Shown here: positions 47,363 through 59,809 of the stretch, piece by piece
Position numbering within the stretch: the first letter of the stretch is position 1
How the letters are laid out: each line of letters opens with the position of its first letter
Assembly: GCA_037176845.1 (NCBI GenBank)
Contig: JAYKXP010000022.1
Coordinates: forward strand, 1 to 64,000
DNA from: Paramarasmius palmivorus
Lineage: Eukaryota; Basidiomycota; Agaricomycetes; Agaricales; Marasmiaceae
Length of the DNA: 64,000 bases
Reading direction: 5' to 3'
Program-made: the position numbers and the translations under genes
The notes under the pieces: generated by a model
What the model saw: the letters and a program-made list of their open reading frames with translations, nothing else
Database searches by the model: none
Told to the model about the DNA's origin: nothing

Positions 47363-48976
47363 TCAAGCCTTGAGCGAGGGGAAGAGGTCAGCCTCAAGAC
47401 CATGCTCTGACATCCGCTTGACGAGGAAGTTGATGGAGGTAAGGTAGGTGCAATCCGAGTCAGACACCTTGGTTCCAGCGCCGCCAGTGAGCAGGCCGAC
47501 ATATCTACCCTTGCTATCGGCGACAACAGAGCCAGAGTCACCACGCCTGGAAAAGGCACCAGACTTGGAGTTGCGAGGCAAGACGGCAAGCTCCTTCGAA
47601 ACCTTACCGGGCTTGCCGTTGGAGTAAACCCTGGTGAACGAGCGGACGGTGTTGAGGCGTCCAACAGTGAGGTCGGAGGCATTGCCGCGTTTGAGAACCA
47701 TGATGCAGGGGTCATTGTCGTGGTCAAGGTTCTTTGAATTAGGGTTCCACATCTCCTCATCCGAAATGATACCGTGCAACTTGAGGAGGCGGTTTCCCGG
47801 ATACTTGAATGAAGGCGGAGAGATGGGGGATATCCAGGTCGTGAACTTATCGACGGGGATGGTGGTGCCGAGGTCGATGACGTTTCCGACAAAATTGGCC
47901 GAGTCGATCTTGGAGTCGTCGATTTCAATCACGGCCCAATCCTCCGTGAATTCTTCCTCTCCGACACCGAAACCAATGGGAGGAGACAAAACGACATAGC
48001 CAAGGATGCGGTTCTCCTGCTCCTTCCAGTCTCTGGAGATGGCTGCGTGGAACTTCTCGAGGTCTCCGATCGCCTTCTGCGCCTCCAAGTGGAGCAGGAC
48101 CTGCTTCTGCTCTGCCTCGGCGTCCTCCGCATCCATCTGCTCAGCATTCTCCAGCCGTCCCTTGAGGTGCTCAATGATAATATGGTTGCCTCCGATCTCG
48201 GACTCAATGGCCTTGACACGCTTCTTGATAGCGGTGTCGCCGAACAGTAACACGTTCCTGCGAGGCTGGCCGGAGTTGTGGTACTCGTAGAGCTCGTTAG
48301 GCTCCTTATCAGGGTGGAATACAACATGTCTGGCTGTGACAAGATAAATCTTGCCAGGGTTACGAGGGTCGGAGATGAAGAACCCGCCAGTTCCTTCGAT
48401 AGATGGGGTAACTTCAGCGCAGATGGGGAGACCGAGGGCAGTAGAAAAGGGCTCTCGGGCCCGAACGGTGGCGTTAGAGGTGGGGACGGGCTTGTACATC
48501 TTTGCGGAGCGGAATACCTCCGACTCGCGAATTTCGACGTGGACGTCGTCAATACCGTGAGCGGAAAGGATACCCTTGCAGTGAGTTGCGACCTCTACGC
48601 CAACCTCGGCAGAGAGAGAGCGAAGGAGAACTCCGATCCATACGATAGCGGAAGGGGAAGAGTCGCCAGCGTACCCCATGCGAACTGGATCCAGACTCGT
48701 ATACTCTACCCCCTTGGAGACCAGATACTCATCCATAGCAGGACCAACCATGCCCTCCCAGATCTTTTGGAGGGGGTGCAAGCCGAGAGGACTACATTCC
48801 TTAGGAAGAAGGTATGCTTCGGCACCTTTCGGCTCGAGCCAGGCGTTGGTGTCGGAACGAGCAACTAAACGGGGCTGAGATGGAATGCCGTAGTAGTAAT
48901 ACTGGGCCTCGACAGGCGAAGGAGAGTACGGAGCAGTCTGAACGGCGGCAGAGATGTGTTCATTGGTCTCGACCAT
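47363..48976 (-). CDS. Chymotrypsin-fold serine protease-like protein
   Basis: Single uninterrupted exon, 537 aa. A triad in S1-like order can be read: His217 (LVTARHVVF), Asp346 (FTEDWAVIEID) and Ser481 (SRRGDSGSVV). An approximately 80-residue Glu/Lys/Gln-rich helical insertion (about 245-325) lies between His and Asp. No signal peptide, so probably intracellular. The N-terminal ~200 residues (YYYYGIPSQPRLV, KIWEGMVGPAMDEYL) form a domain I do not recognise. The lack of introns is unusual among its neighbours and may reflect retroposition or a recently expanded family. Substrate unknown. Confidence 0.85.
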   Translation of the reverse strand: MVETNEHISAAVQTAPYSPSPVEAQYYYYGIPSQPRLVARSDTNAWLEPKGAEAYLLPKECSPLGLHPLQKIWEGMVGPAMDEYLVSKGVEYTSLDPVRMGYAGDSSPSAIVWIGVLLRSLSAEVGVEVATHCKGILSAHGIDDVHVEIRESEVFRSAKMYKPVPTSNATVRAREPFSTALGLPICAEVTPSIEGTGGFFISDPRNPGKIYLVTARHVVFHPDKEPNELYEYHNSGQPRRNVLLFGDTAIKKRVKAIESEIGGNHIIIEHLKGRLENAEQMDAEDAEAEQKQVLLHLEAQKAIGDLEKFHAAISRDWKEQENRILGYVVLSPPIGFGVGEEEFTEDWAVIEIDDSKIDSANFVGNVIDLGTTIPVDKFTTWISPISPPSFKYPGNRLLKLHGIISDEEMWNPNSKNLDHDNDPCIMVLKRGNASDLTVGRLNTVRSFTRVYSNGKPGKVSKELAVLPRNSKSGAFSRRGDSGSVVADSKGRYVGLLTGGAGTKVSDSDCTYLTSINFLVKRMSEHGLEADLFPSLKA

Positions 48977-49457
48977 GCCAACAGTGGTGCCGAGCTACAA
49001 GCAAGGCTGACAATGACACTAGTGGGAAAGACAAAACGAAGAAGAGTGTCGACGTCTGAGGCAAAAGCAGCCTGCTTTCATAATCCACGGAACGAACGGC
49101 ATCCGGACTTCGGACCTCACCGGCACCGGTCCCCCCTGACATTATTCCTCCGAACTTCAAACGAGTCAACCTCCATGCGCTTGCTTCAACTTCTCGAGCA
49201 AACTTAGATGTGTTCCCTTTTTTCAACATCGAGAGCTGCAATATCATCGAACCACCATATAATGACAAAGACTGTACTGGACCGGATTGAGTCCGACTGA
49301 CGGCACATGCTTTGCACATGCTCATGCGCTTTAAGTACTGATTCATTGACTTTCCATACATCGAACGACAACCGAAAAAGTACACAACATGGAAGCACGA
49401 CCAGATAATTTGACTTCGATACGGATTTCTGCATCACCAGGACGCCTGGACGGGCTC
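48977..49457. other. Intergenic, protease promoter
   Basis: 481 nt between the protease start and the 3' end of the small secreted protein gene. Open frames here have no coding character. Confidence 0.35.
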
Positions 49458-49885
49458 TCAAGCCTATAGAAAGTCAGCGCCATAAACTCGCCCGATTGTG
49501 AACAGACAACTTACTCCCAATTCACTGTCGGCTTCTCGCCAGAATGCCCCACTGCTGTACCTTTCCTAAAGACGGTCGTTGTGGTGGGGAACTTGAGCGG
49601 ACGGTCATTTACTCACGTTTATTTCTGCTTCACGTCTGGCCAGTGACTGTTTTATGAGGCCAATTAGACCAAAGCTTTCAGACAACAGTAAACGATGCCC
49701 TTACCTCGACTCGAATGACATCTTCCCCACCATAATTCACAACACGCAGAGCATTTTCCTGAACAAAGGAAAGCATTAAGCAGACAAGATAGTGCTTTTT
49801 CGTAGATCCATACCGGTAGAGGTGCGCTGAAGGAGACAGAAAGAAGAGAGAGAATGAAAAAGGAGAGGTATGATTTGGAGAACAT
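49458..49885 (-). CDS. Small secreted protein, 70 aa
   Basis: Five exons (49814-49885, 49705-49758, 49617-49646, 49515-49565, 49458-49463), all introns phase 0 and 51-58 nt. The signal peptide is MFSKSYLSFFILSLLSVSFSA and the mature part about 49 residues, with one aromatic-rich segment (YSSGAFWREADSELG) and no cysteine. Splice sites are all canonical and the phases agree, which supports a real gene. No family is recognised. It could be an effector-like or signalling peptide, but nothing in the sequence proves that. Confidence 0.55.
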
Positions 49886-50548
49886 TCTGATGCTGTTGAA
49901 CCTGCAAATGCGTTGACTGAGCTTGGTTATATGCGATGAATTGTTTTGGTATGTTCCAGGGGTCATTCAAGCTCAGGGGACCGGTGGCCGGCGACTTTCA
50001 GGAGGACTCCTCTTTGAAACTTGAGCTTGAAACTGGAAAGGTACTGCCGGTTCGTATGTCTGTTCCTGTGCCCGACGTTTTGAGGGAGATCCGCGGCATC
50101 TTTATACCACTGAGAGCCAGCTTTGAAGACGTAGAGTTGCCAGAGTCCTGAGCTTGGATCTCTCTAAGTTGGCACAATGCTGAGGTTTCTGAGGTTTGAA
50201 AGCAGAATGGATGGAGGATGTAAGCCTTCTAGCTCCCAGCTCTGGGTCAAGTATATACCTAACGTTCGATGTATTCACTCATCTGGGATTGTCTCGGCCG
50301 CAAACAACTCCCTGTAAGAAAAAAATTGCTAGGAGGATTGGTGAGGCACGCAACTGAGTCCGACGTCGTCTATCTTGAGTGGCAGAAACAACAGCAATTC
50401 GAAGCCAATGATCCGGAGATTCGATCGGTACGTTGGAGCATAGAAGTATGGTGACCGTCAAGGTGAAAGGGCATTAAGCGCTCAAAGCGCTTAGCTCGAG
50501 TGCGATACAAATACAGCTATGACGACTAATTATGATACAAAGGTTCGT
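49886..50548. other. Intergenic, with a small perfect hairpin
   Basis: 663 nt without a convincing gene. TAAGCGCT-CAA-AGCGCTTA at 50475-50493 forms an 8-bp stem close to the 3' end of the LKR/SDH gene; its role is unknown. Confidence 0.4.
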
Positions 50549-53500
50549 CTATGAAGGGACCCTCAACGAGGCTTCCATCGAGCCATGCGATTTAGCATCA
50601 ACAATACGTGAGGTTTCCTTCATTCCCAGCCCAACCTCCGCCAATCCTTTCAGGACCACATTCCTAACAGTCTGGTGCCCAGGTCCTGCAACACCCCTCA
50701 ATGCCTTCTCCACCTGCCCATCCAAAACTGCCAACGCAGCAAGTCCAACTGGCGTACCCACAGTCCTCGCCATCGCAGAATACATCTCATCCCCATAAGC
50801 AACCAACTCAGAGGTATGAATCTCCTCTTTTCCTGTCTGCCCAGGGACTGTAGTGATAACCTCGTGAGCCATAACGACGACATCACGTTCATTCGGAGCA
50901 TATCGTAGCTTGTGCGAAAGCAAGAGCGTGAAGAGGTCAAGCGGGGTAGCGGGTTGTTTGGGAAGTGGTGGAAGACCGCCTCTTGGAAGGAGGTTACTAA
51001 TGTTGCCTGAATCCGATGATGATGATAGAGCGCCGCTACCGGTAGCTTCACTCAGCATCCAAGTCAAAGCTTCCATCTCCTTCTCACCCTTGAGGCTACT
51101 CAAGTCGACTTGTTCAGCGTCTGGATGAAGCTCGCGGCGGAGCTTTTGAGCTTGGGAAATGAGATCTGTCCATGAGTGTAATCCTTTGACAGTCCCGTTC
51201 AGTTCGAGGAGGCCCAGCGTGTTAAAGAAGTGAAGAAGGGTCGAGAAGCCTTGATATCTGAATATGCACGTTCATGAATTTATGATCAGAAAGCGGAACA
51301 AAGAACTGACCTCAAGGTGCCTCTCAATATTGTTCTCAAGTCCTTCACTGGTCCTAGTCCATAGGTTTCGGCGTATGGGAAGCTGTCTCTGTTCGGTAAG
51401 CCTTCCAACGATGTTCTGAACCTTTCGGAGCCAATAGGGATGTGATCAAAGTAGGACTTCAACAATTGTTCGCCAGGGACTTCGAATTCCTAAAATAACA
51501 GAATCATAAACGAGTTGATTCCATCCTGATTAGCCAAGTAAACATACCTTTCCTCTCAACTTTGCTCTGGCACCATTCAAGGCAGCAGTCAGAACACCTC
51601 TGGGACTCCAGCTGAACTTGTACTTCAAAGGTCCCATATCAGCGACGTCTGGAGCTGGAAGACCACCACAGAAAGATATGAAGGAAACAACGTTCTTTCT
51701 CTGGGACTTCTGGGATTCGATTAGGTCGATAGCTGAACAGTGGTCGATCCCAGGGTCAAGACCAATTTCGTTCAGGAGGAGGACGTTGGCCGACAGAGCA
51801 CTGCAACATAGCGATGTTAGTAATCAGCATTAAGATGGTAGAAACCGCGTACCTATCATGCAAAGACTTCATCTGGGGTGATATGTACGAAGCGGTGACA
51901 AGGTGCTTCTTGTGTTTGATGCATAACTCCGCAATAGAAGGATGGAAAGGAACAGGCAGCAAGCTATCGTTGTTTCATGAACACACATCCGGATTGCTGA
52001 GTTGGAAGACCCTCACCTAATGACAACTTCAACTTGAGTGTCATCAACCAGTCTCGCAACCGCGGATAAATCGGTCATATCCACGATCTCGTATACCACA
52101 CTGTCATCGGTCGCGTCTTGCTTTAGTTGTTCTCGCATGAGCTCGATCTGACTCGGATCGTTCGTGACTAGCAGCTGAGATTAGTCCTGTTCACGTATAG
52201 AAAGAAATAGCACATACCAACCACCAGCTGTATGCTGCCCTCACTGAGCGCACGCTGACGAATAACCTCCACTGCAGGCCCGGCAACCATTCCGCTACCA
52301 AGCATAACTATCTTTCTTGGTGCTTGCGCATGCGAAGTGGCTCTGCCTGTCTGTTTCGTGCCATTCGCTGAAGAAGACCCGGAAATTGACGATTCTTTGC
52401 GCCAATTGTCGACACCTGCCTGAAGCCATTCATGTTTCTCGACTAGCTTACCGCCTTCTGCAATCGTTGCTCTCCGCAAAGCACGTTCAATTTCCGCATC
52501 TTCACCCCTCTTTCCATGATATCGCCGAAGAACACCATTTAGATACTTCTTTACTCCCTCATCAAAACCTTTTGACGCATCAAGCGGTATGCTCGTCGGA
52601 AGGATATCCACAGCCATCATCGTGACTTCTGGCAAATCACTTCTTGGTCTTATCTTGTAGAAGGGATCCGAAAGTGTGGAGGCGTTTGTCAGATATTGCA
52701 AACCGCCTTCGGGGTCGCATGAGATGTCGCCAACGTTGGTTGCTCGGAATGCGTGCCCGCCAGGTAGATCCTTTGCCTTAACAAGGGCTTCGATGAGTTG
52801 TTCGTTAGTCATCAAACGCGGGAAACCAGGCGCCCAGCCGGCTCCATTGAGGAACAGGGTGAGGTATGGGGCAACCTAAGGAAGATTAGTATCTATTACA
52901 ACATTTGAAGAAACCAACATACCCGCTCGGAAAAGAGAGAGACGTATTCTCCTGGATTGGCATAGTAATCGTCGCGTGAGTACGGCACGGAGAATCCTTT
53001 GCGCATGAAGTAATCTCGAGGTTTAGCATGGACAAGATATATCTTCTTTAATGAGGTGTCTAGTTCGATGCCAATTAGAGTAATGAGAACAAAGTATGCG
53101 AGAAATAGCGTACCCGGATTGGTCACTAGGGTATGCAAATCTTCTACGCGGACGTGTTCGATCGGTAATTCCGAAAGGATGGAAAGACATCCTTCGGCTA
53201 CATTACCAGTCCTCGAAGAGCGTCAGCCTATGGAACAATAAGTATGGATCGATGACCTACCCCGTCAACCCAATGACGAAGGGACCGAGTGCCTTTGGGG
53301 TACCCTCAGCAGCTATCCTATCACCAATAGAATGTAAGGATGCTCTCAGAGCATCAAGGGAAGGCAATGTATGGGGTCGAGGGGTATACTAAGAATGGAT
53401 TAGTATATGGAATCGCGAATTCGGTCAGTACTTACAAGGAAAGGTGACGCAACTCCGTGTTCGAGGTGAGAATGTGCCATCGAAGAAAGTGATTCAAGAA

Positions 53501-54228
53501 CGCCAGCGACTATTGACACATCAGTACCAATAACCGGGGAACGACGCGTATAATGTGTTTACCTCCGGCGTACCATCCAAATCCTACCGTCCGTTTGCCG
53601 TCCAGCTCATTTGTAAGTAGCTCATAATCAATTAATGTGGGTAGAAGGGTATCATGAGTGCCATGGTTTGGGTGATTGTCCAGGAATGCGGAAAGTAAAG
53701 GCATGTTATATGTTTGGCCCTTCACTGTATGAGAGAACATCATGTATGTTCGTTCAAGTTTCGAGGGGGCATTATTCAAGGGAAGAGGGTTGAGCAATAG
53801 TCTGTCCAGCGGGGGCTCTTTGATCCCCATTATTATGTGTGCATCGTTCAAATTGGGTCGGATTGTTGCACCGGCCTACAATGGGTAATAAAGCGTGAGC
53901 ATTTGATTGAAAGAGCGTATAATACACCGCGGAAGAGGAGTCAATGAGCAGTCGCCAGCACAAACATTCTTGGGCCTATCCTCAACTCCAGCATACGACG
54001 CAGAGTAAAGATAGAATGGAATAGGCAATGACCACACACCTTTGCATATTCTTCGTCCTTGAATATCCTTCTCTCGCAACCTTCAATGTGGACCTCAACG
54101 CCTTTGCTCTGAACGAGCTCGTGAACGGATTCAGGAGTCAAAGGAGCTCGTCGTTCCCAGATTCGGGTAGGATCTTCGCGGCGAATCCCAATTGTGAGTG
54201 GTCGAAGACGAGGCAATGAGAACTTCAT
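50549..54228 (-). CDS. Bifunctional lysine-ketoglutarate reductase/saccharopine dehydrogenase
   Basis: Two enzymes of the saccharopine pathway on one chain of roughly 950 aa over at least eight exons. The N-terminal half is LKR-like: IGIRREDPTRIWERRAPLTP, IIMGIKEPPLDRL, TVGFGWYAG, SFFxT-type loops and TGNVAEGC. The linker contains RATNVGDISCDPEGG. The C-terminal half is SDH-like: KIVMLGSGMVAGPAVEVI (Rossmann), VEVVISLLPVPFH, TASYISPQMK, GLDPGIDH and FCGGLPAP. This order equals animal and plant AASS, whereas yeasts encode LYS1 and LYS9 separately. Intron 1 (53876-54039, 164 nt) is about three times the local norm. Direction of flux (synthesis or degradation) cannot be read. Confidence 0.88.
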
Positions 54229-55024
54229 GACGATATGGGCAAGATGAGTGTCACTTGCAGACCATTATATAGGTAGAGAGAGGTAGATTCATGAGTAGAT
54301 CCGAGCCGAGGGACAGGGAGGTTGTGTGGTCAATCACACTTCTCCTTTTGACAGTCATCGTCATTGCAGGAGTGATGCATGTTCTCACCACCAGGACGAC
54401 GACAAAACCTCTTGGACGACCTCGGTGCCCTTTCCTCCCTCCTAGTTTGCTGCATACTCTCGGTCCGATGCAATTTCTGCAACACGAGCGGAAAACCGCT
54501 GCCACCTTGGCCTAGAAAATTTAAATGCTTTCAAGTCGCGGCTCATCTCCTGATCCCCGCACTATCTGCCGATATCTTTTGCCGGTGACAAGGACGATGT
54601 TGCAACAGGTTGAAGGTATGTAGTTGACGAGGACCGATGCCATACTACAACAGGCGATAAGGCTCGGATTTGGCCGATTGAAATTTGACCAAGGCGACTC
54701 GGAGGCTCTGTCTTCGTGTACAACTTCGGCGCAAACCTCCTTTGTCGGCAGTCAAGTATGGAGGGGCATTACTGTGGTGTTTTGTGGAGGAGAGATGTAC
54801 AAGTCGTAGGACGCAGCAGAGAGCTCTGTATTGCCTTTCTCCTCGACCTTTATACGAGGCTCGGAGATATTACGGGTTCAAGCCTTGTGTATTGCGTGCT
54901 TAGTGCGTGCCAACGGCGAAATTATCTCACGTAGAAATTAGAATTGATGGTCATGTACAGCAAGTCCATCGTGAACACAAGTAACCCTTAAATAAATCCA
55001 AAGAAAACGGAAAGGTATAAGACA
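54229..55024. other. Intergenic, LKR/SDH promoter and MFS 3' end
   Basis: 796 nt. A + strand frame at 54291-54515 contains one hydrophobic stretch but no other support. A CCTATATAATGG-like TATA near 54263-54274 (read on the minus strand) probably serves the LKR/SDH gene. Confidence 0.4.
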
Positions 55025-57016
55025 TCAAGCACTAGAGACCTCAGGCTCATCCAAAGGTACGGTCGGCCTGGAGCCTGAGTCTTCAGCACTATCGCCACCG
55101 ACTTTCTGCCTCCTCACATCCAAGATCTTCACCACAAGTGCCATAAAAGCGGCGCCTATGAGCCAGGTCCCACCATAGATCTGAACGGGCAGAAAATTGA
55201 TCTTTCCTTCCGCGGAAGTGTATTTGTCGAGGATTGCACCAGCTATTGGAGGTCCAGCTAAAGTGCCAGGCTAATTGGAACCAGTAAGGATATCATTCTT
55301 GCACGAGTCTAATGTTGACTCACGATGTAACTGGAAAACATAACGCCTGTGACAATCGCTAGCTTTTCTGGACCGTATATAGACGCCGCCACTGAAACCG
55401 GAGAAGGAAGCATCAACAAAGGATATTCACAAGAATGAGAAACTCCACTTACATGTTGGGTATAGACTAACGAATCCTCCAGAGAACGTTCCATAAATCA
55501 CGGCAAATCCCAGCCCACCGCCGAAGTTGGTCATAAATGGCCAAAGCGTCAATTGTGATAGGCCCGCGATTCCTTGACATAACGCCACGCCGTATGCAGG
55601 TCCCATGCGATCCCCCACATAGCCCATTAGCTGGAACGTTGTTCAATATTGAGTATCCCCCATAAAAGTATGCAGTTTACTCACTATCCTGCCCACTGCC
55701 GAAGACCCCGCGATCAACGCCGCTGCTGTAGCCCCGTCTTGCGCCGTTCGACCCAGTTTGCTCTGAATGTAGGCTTGACAGTAATGTTAGTCATGGCTGT
55801 ACTCGTGAGTCCATTTTACGCACTTGGCAGATAGAAAATTGGAACGTAGAAACCTCATGTCAGGGGTTAGCTCGGCGGTGATGTTTTCCACTAGATAACA
55901 CTTACCAGGACCGCTCAAGAACCCAATAGAGCACAGGCTGGCGAATAACCAGGTCTTCATGAAGCCCTTCTCTAGCTTGATAGCATGCGATGCCTGGTTG
56001 CGAGGCTTCATAAAGACATTCACCACCGCAAGCACTAATTCACGCATGTCACCGTCAGCCACTTCCTTCCTCCGACGGAAATGCTTTGAATAAACGCTGA
56101 CCTACAAAGACCGCGATACCCGTTATTCGAAGCGCCCACCGAAAGCCCAGGACGGCCATGAGTTTCTCCGTGACAGGACTAAGAACCAGGCCACCAATAC
56201 CTAACCAAAAATTGGTGAAATTGGGCCGTAAAACCCTGAAATACTAGGTACTCACCGTATCCACTGGCGCTGATACCCATTGCGAGACCCCGTCGCTTGG
56301 TGAACCAAAGGGAAGGAATGGAGACAGCGGGAATGTAAGCGAATCCACTTCCAACACCAAACATGATGCCTTCCGTATGACAACTGCTTAGAATGTATAT
56401 ATCGAGACGGACCGAGTGAATGTATTCATACCTTGACTGAGATAGAGGTGCCATGGGCTAGTTCTGATTAGGGTTGTTCGTCAATCTTTGCATCATCACT
56501 CCCATTGAAACGGTAGACTTACGAAAACGAGGCAGCGATGAGACTGGTAGACATGATCACTGTTCCTAAGAATCCCGTCCATCTGAATCCAATCTTGTGG
56601 ATCGTAATCGCAGCGAGGCTGCACCATATCAACCTTCGTAAGGATTCATCACTCGTCAGAGAAGTATCGTCGACTTACTAGCCTACCAAGGGCTGACCAG
56701 TTGCTTGAATGGAACCAACCCATGCCAGTTTTGAATTTGATATCGGTCCTACGCCGTCGTTCGGAGAGCTGAAGTAGAAGTTCTGGTAGACTCCCCAGGA
56801 AGACTCGATACCAAGCGCGAAGAAATGCACGACGAAAGAGCACAAGACACATATCCATCCGTAGCCTCCTTCGCCATCTTGATTGGGTGATCCCTGGACG
56901 TCATCAGGAATCGATGGCGAGGTTCTAGATATGGAGGAACATCCATCAGGAATGTGCCTAAGCTCTATGCATGAGCGAGAAGGCGACGAGTCGGCTGGCT
57001 CAGGTACTGGGAACAT
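55025..57016 (-). CDS. MFS transporter, monocarboxylate-permease type
   Basis: Plasma-membrane secondary transporter with 12 predicted helices spread over about eight exons. An N-terminal Ser/Pro-rich tail leads to GGYGWICVLCSFVVHFFALG, the hallmark opening of the MCT family, and SSWGVYQNFYF. Later segments include GIMFGVGSGFAYIPAVSIPSLWF, RRGLAMGISASGYGIGGLV and GYVGDRMGPAYG (loop 8-9). It ends with an acidic tail (LDEPEVSSA). The substrate, perhaps a carboxylate, is unknown. It lies between LKR/SDH and GPI1 with no sign of co-regulation. Confidence 0.9.
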
Positions 57017-57194
57017 GGTTTGGAAGTTCTCATGTTCATCCTTTGCTTCTTATAGTTGTCCGATAGCTCCGTCAGCGCCTCCAAGATCGTGTTAAGCATA
57101 CACCCCTAATCATAACTGTTAGGATTAACATGTCTATATGGGCCGGACGATGTTTCGCGAAACAGCTTGATGAGCTGGCGCCTGATCCGAAGCT

Positions 57195-59632
57195 TCACAA
57201 GTGAGCAATGCCACGAGAAGCACATGCACAACGCCCACCTGTAAACGACGCAGCCATGTCCCGAAACAGCAGATTCTGAGCTGCGGACGACCGAGATAGC
57301 TTCCTCAACAGCGCGATTCCAGTCTGAATGAATGATGGAGTACCATCCGCACGCTCCGAAGAACCATCAGAAAGTAGTAGATTGCTATGTGTCTTTTCCT
57401 GTAACCGCATTTCCATCATGTATCTTGTTGTATCTAATTTCATATCGAGGTATTGGTGATAGAAAGGCACCCGCAAAAACACATTTGAGTAGTCGAAGAG
57501 GGTTGTAATGAGAAGCGAGGCGTGACCATAGCTGGACTATCAGTGTCTTCCATCAGAATCTGGTGCAGTAAAATGAAATGTCATACACAACACTTACTGT
57601 ACTGAAAGAAGATATTCGAAAGCGGAACCGGTTGATTCTGTGGATTCATGGCGATGTGAGAAATGTCTATCAAAGGAGAGCAGCATTATGCATACCTTGA
57701 GGATGAGTACAGTTTCCTTGTCTGCAGAGTGAGAGAAGTAAACACCACCTGTCCAATGTTAGCCAGAGCTAGGCAGGGGAGATGGGGACCTACCAGGTAG
57801 TCTCCATGGATCCTTGACTCTTAACATCAAAGCGAACAGCGGGAAGTGGTTCATGAACGCAAGCTGCGTTTCAAGTGTAGCTTGCACAACAATGGTACCA
57901 AGACGCATCTTTGGGATAGAATAAGTTGTGTACAACACAAACAATGCATCACTCACTAAGGCGAACAAAGAATAGTATGCAAGAATAGTCGGAAAGAGAA
58001 AAGCCAACAGCGTAAATAGAATAGTTCCGAACAGCAATTGATCAATCTCGTATTCCCAAGAATCAGTCCTGTTTCTCAGAACGTTGTATCTCTTCCCTGT
58101 GCTTGTTGTTAATAACATACAATCTGCAAGGACAGTGGCCCGTACCTCTGAATAAGTTCCAGAGACTCCCAGCGGTCCTCAATGCACGTGCGTAGACCGC
58201 ATTCGTCATCACGTAGCACACGTAAATATGCACCGTAAAGACCGCCAACAAATCGCAGAATAGCGATAGCATCATGGTCAGCCCACCAACGATTCCGCCG
58301 AATGAACTGATCAAGCCGAATGCTTGTATGATTGTTGGGAGGCACGGGAAAATTTGCTGAAGGACTCTGCCCCAAACCGAGACAAGATCGATCAGGGTAT
58401 GCGAGTAAAACCAACTAAGCTCGGTATTGAGTTTTAACCCTGCGGGCCAAGAATCAAGCCAGCGCAGCACCCAAATAACCCAGTCGATGAGCATGTTCTG
58501 CGCACTTCCACTGATTAAATTGGCGAGGAATTCAGCATTCTCATAGAGAAAGGTACCAAACGCGTATCCGATAGTGATATCATTCAGGATTAACCATATC
58601 ATATTGAAGAAACTGTATCGTATCTCAATTTCGGCATACCTGTGGAGTGATCGTAAAGAACTTACTTCGTATAGCGCGCGGAATATATTGCAAGAGAGTC
58701 TTCTGTCTTCTCACTAAGCGCAACGACTTCGGATGCGAGGAATAGTGCCTGTTCAGCGCGAACATCTAGTTGCTGGACTAACGAAGGGTGAGACTCTGAG
58801 CATGCTTTAGGCAGAAATCTTACTCATTGCGGAGACGTCCTTCAAAACAACATAATGCAGGTTCAAGGCGTTCCATGAAAACGATATGGGAATATTACAG
58901 ACAACGGATAGAAGCCTGCCCAAGAGCGAGAGTAGCGGTGTTATAAGAGGATTTGTGACTGTGAGGGCCGTCTGAAAGAGAGCAGGTATAGCGGCCAAAA
59001 TTCGCTTCCGGGGCTGTAACATGGCATCGATGGATCCAGCTAGGTTGAGCTATTTCTTGTCAAATAGTGGGTTGAGAGCATGTGAAACCACGAACTTGGT
59101 CAATGACAGAGTAGCTTATGCCACCTGATTCCTCCAACTGACGAGGAGCGGTGAAGTCGTGATCCAGGTGCGTGTTAATGAGATGGGCTCGCGGGTTTGC
59201 TGGTCGTTCCAATGCATCCAGTTTGAGAATATCGAGAGAGTAAAACCGAAGGGATCTGGCGAGGTGCCTGTGGTAGAAGACAATGTAATATTCACTGTTT
59301 GGACGAAATAGATAAGTAGAGGAGCAATTATGTCGGGGGTGAAACGCACCCCAGATCCTCAAATTGCAACGAAGGTTGTCCGTTTGTGAAACGACATGCA
59401 CCAAGAAGTCTCAAAGGCTGTTTAGAGACATGCTCTCTATTCCACGACGCTAATGCCTCTTCGGCTTCCTGTAATTGGTTTCGTCGTCAGCTAGACTCCA
59501 CACCAAAGTAATTTCGCAGCTCACGTCGGAGATTTCGAATACACCAACTACACAGAGTGTCGGTTTATTCCAACCGTAACAAAAGCCTGCTTTCGTGCAG
59601 TCCAGAGGCCAAAAGACCGTCTTGAGAATCAT
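57195..59632 (-). CDS. GPI1: GPI-GlcNAc transferase subunit Gpi1/PIG-Q
   Basis: Subunit of the complex that adds GlcNAc to phosphatidylinositol on the cytosolic face of the ER, the first step of GPI-anchor synthesis. The start at 59632 (MILKTVFWPLDCTKAGFCYGW) matches the Gpi1 N-terminus. The diagnostic C-terminal membrane domain is KRYNVLRNRTDSWEYEIDQLLFGTILFTLL, here broken into two parts (58.0-58.1 kb), with LAYYSLFALV, LRVKDPWRLPGGVYF and LSNIFFQYS. At least seven short introns are needed. The shared promoter with the Rho gene is only 177 nt. Confidence 0.88.
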
Positions 59633-59809
59633 AAATTATTTGCCCAAAGCCTAAAGGTCATGGAGTGAGACGAAAATGGGTAGGTTTCAGACAAAATTTT
59701 TTCAGTTTCCTCATCGGACAAAACGGCCACGTGCAGTCGCTCTTGTTCCTGGTGTCGACCTTGTGCCAACGTTATTCCAACTCTTTTCTGTCTCCCCCCT
59801 CATTCAATC

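Noticed and set aside
50475..50493. 8-bp perfect hairpin as a terminator
   Set aside because: Eukaryotic Pol II genes do not use such terminators and there is no T-run; recorded only as a hairpin.
54291..54515. Frame with one hydrophobic helix
   Set aside because: Located in the LKR/SDH promoter, no other support.
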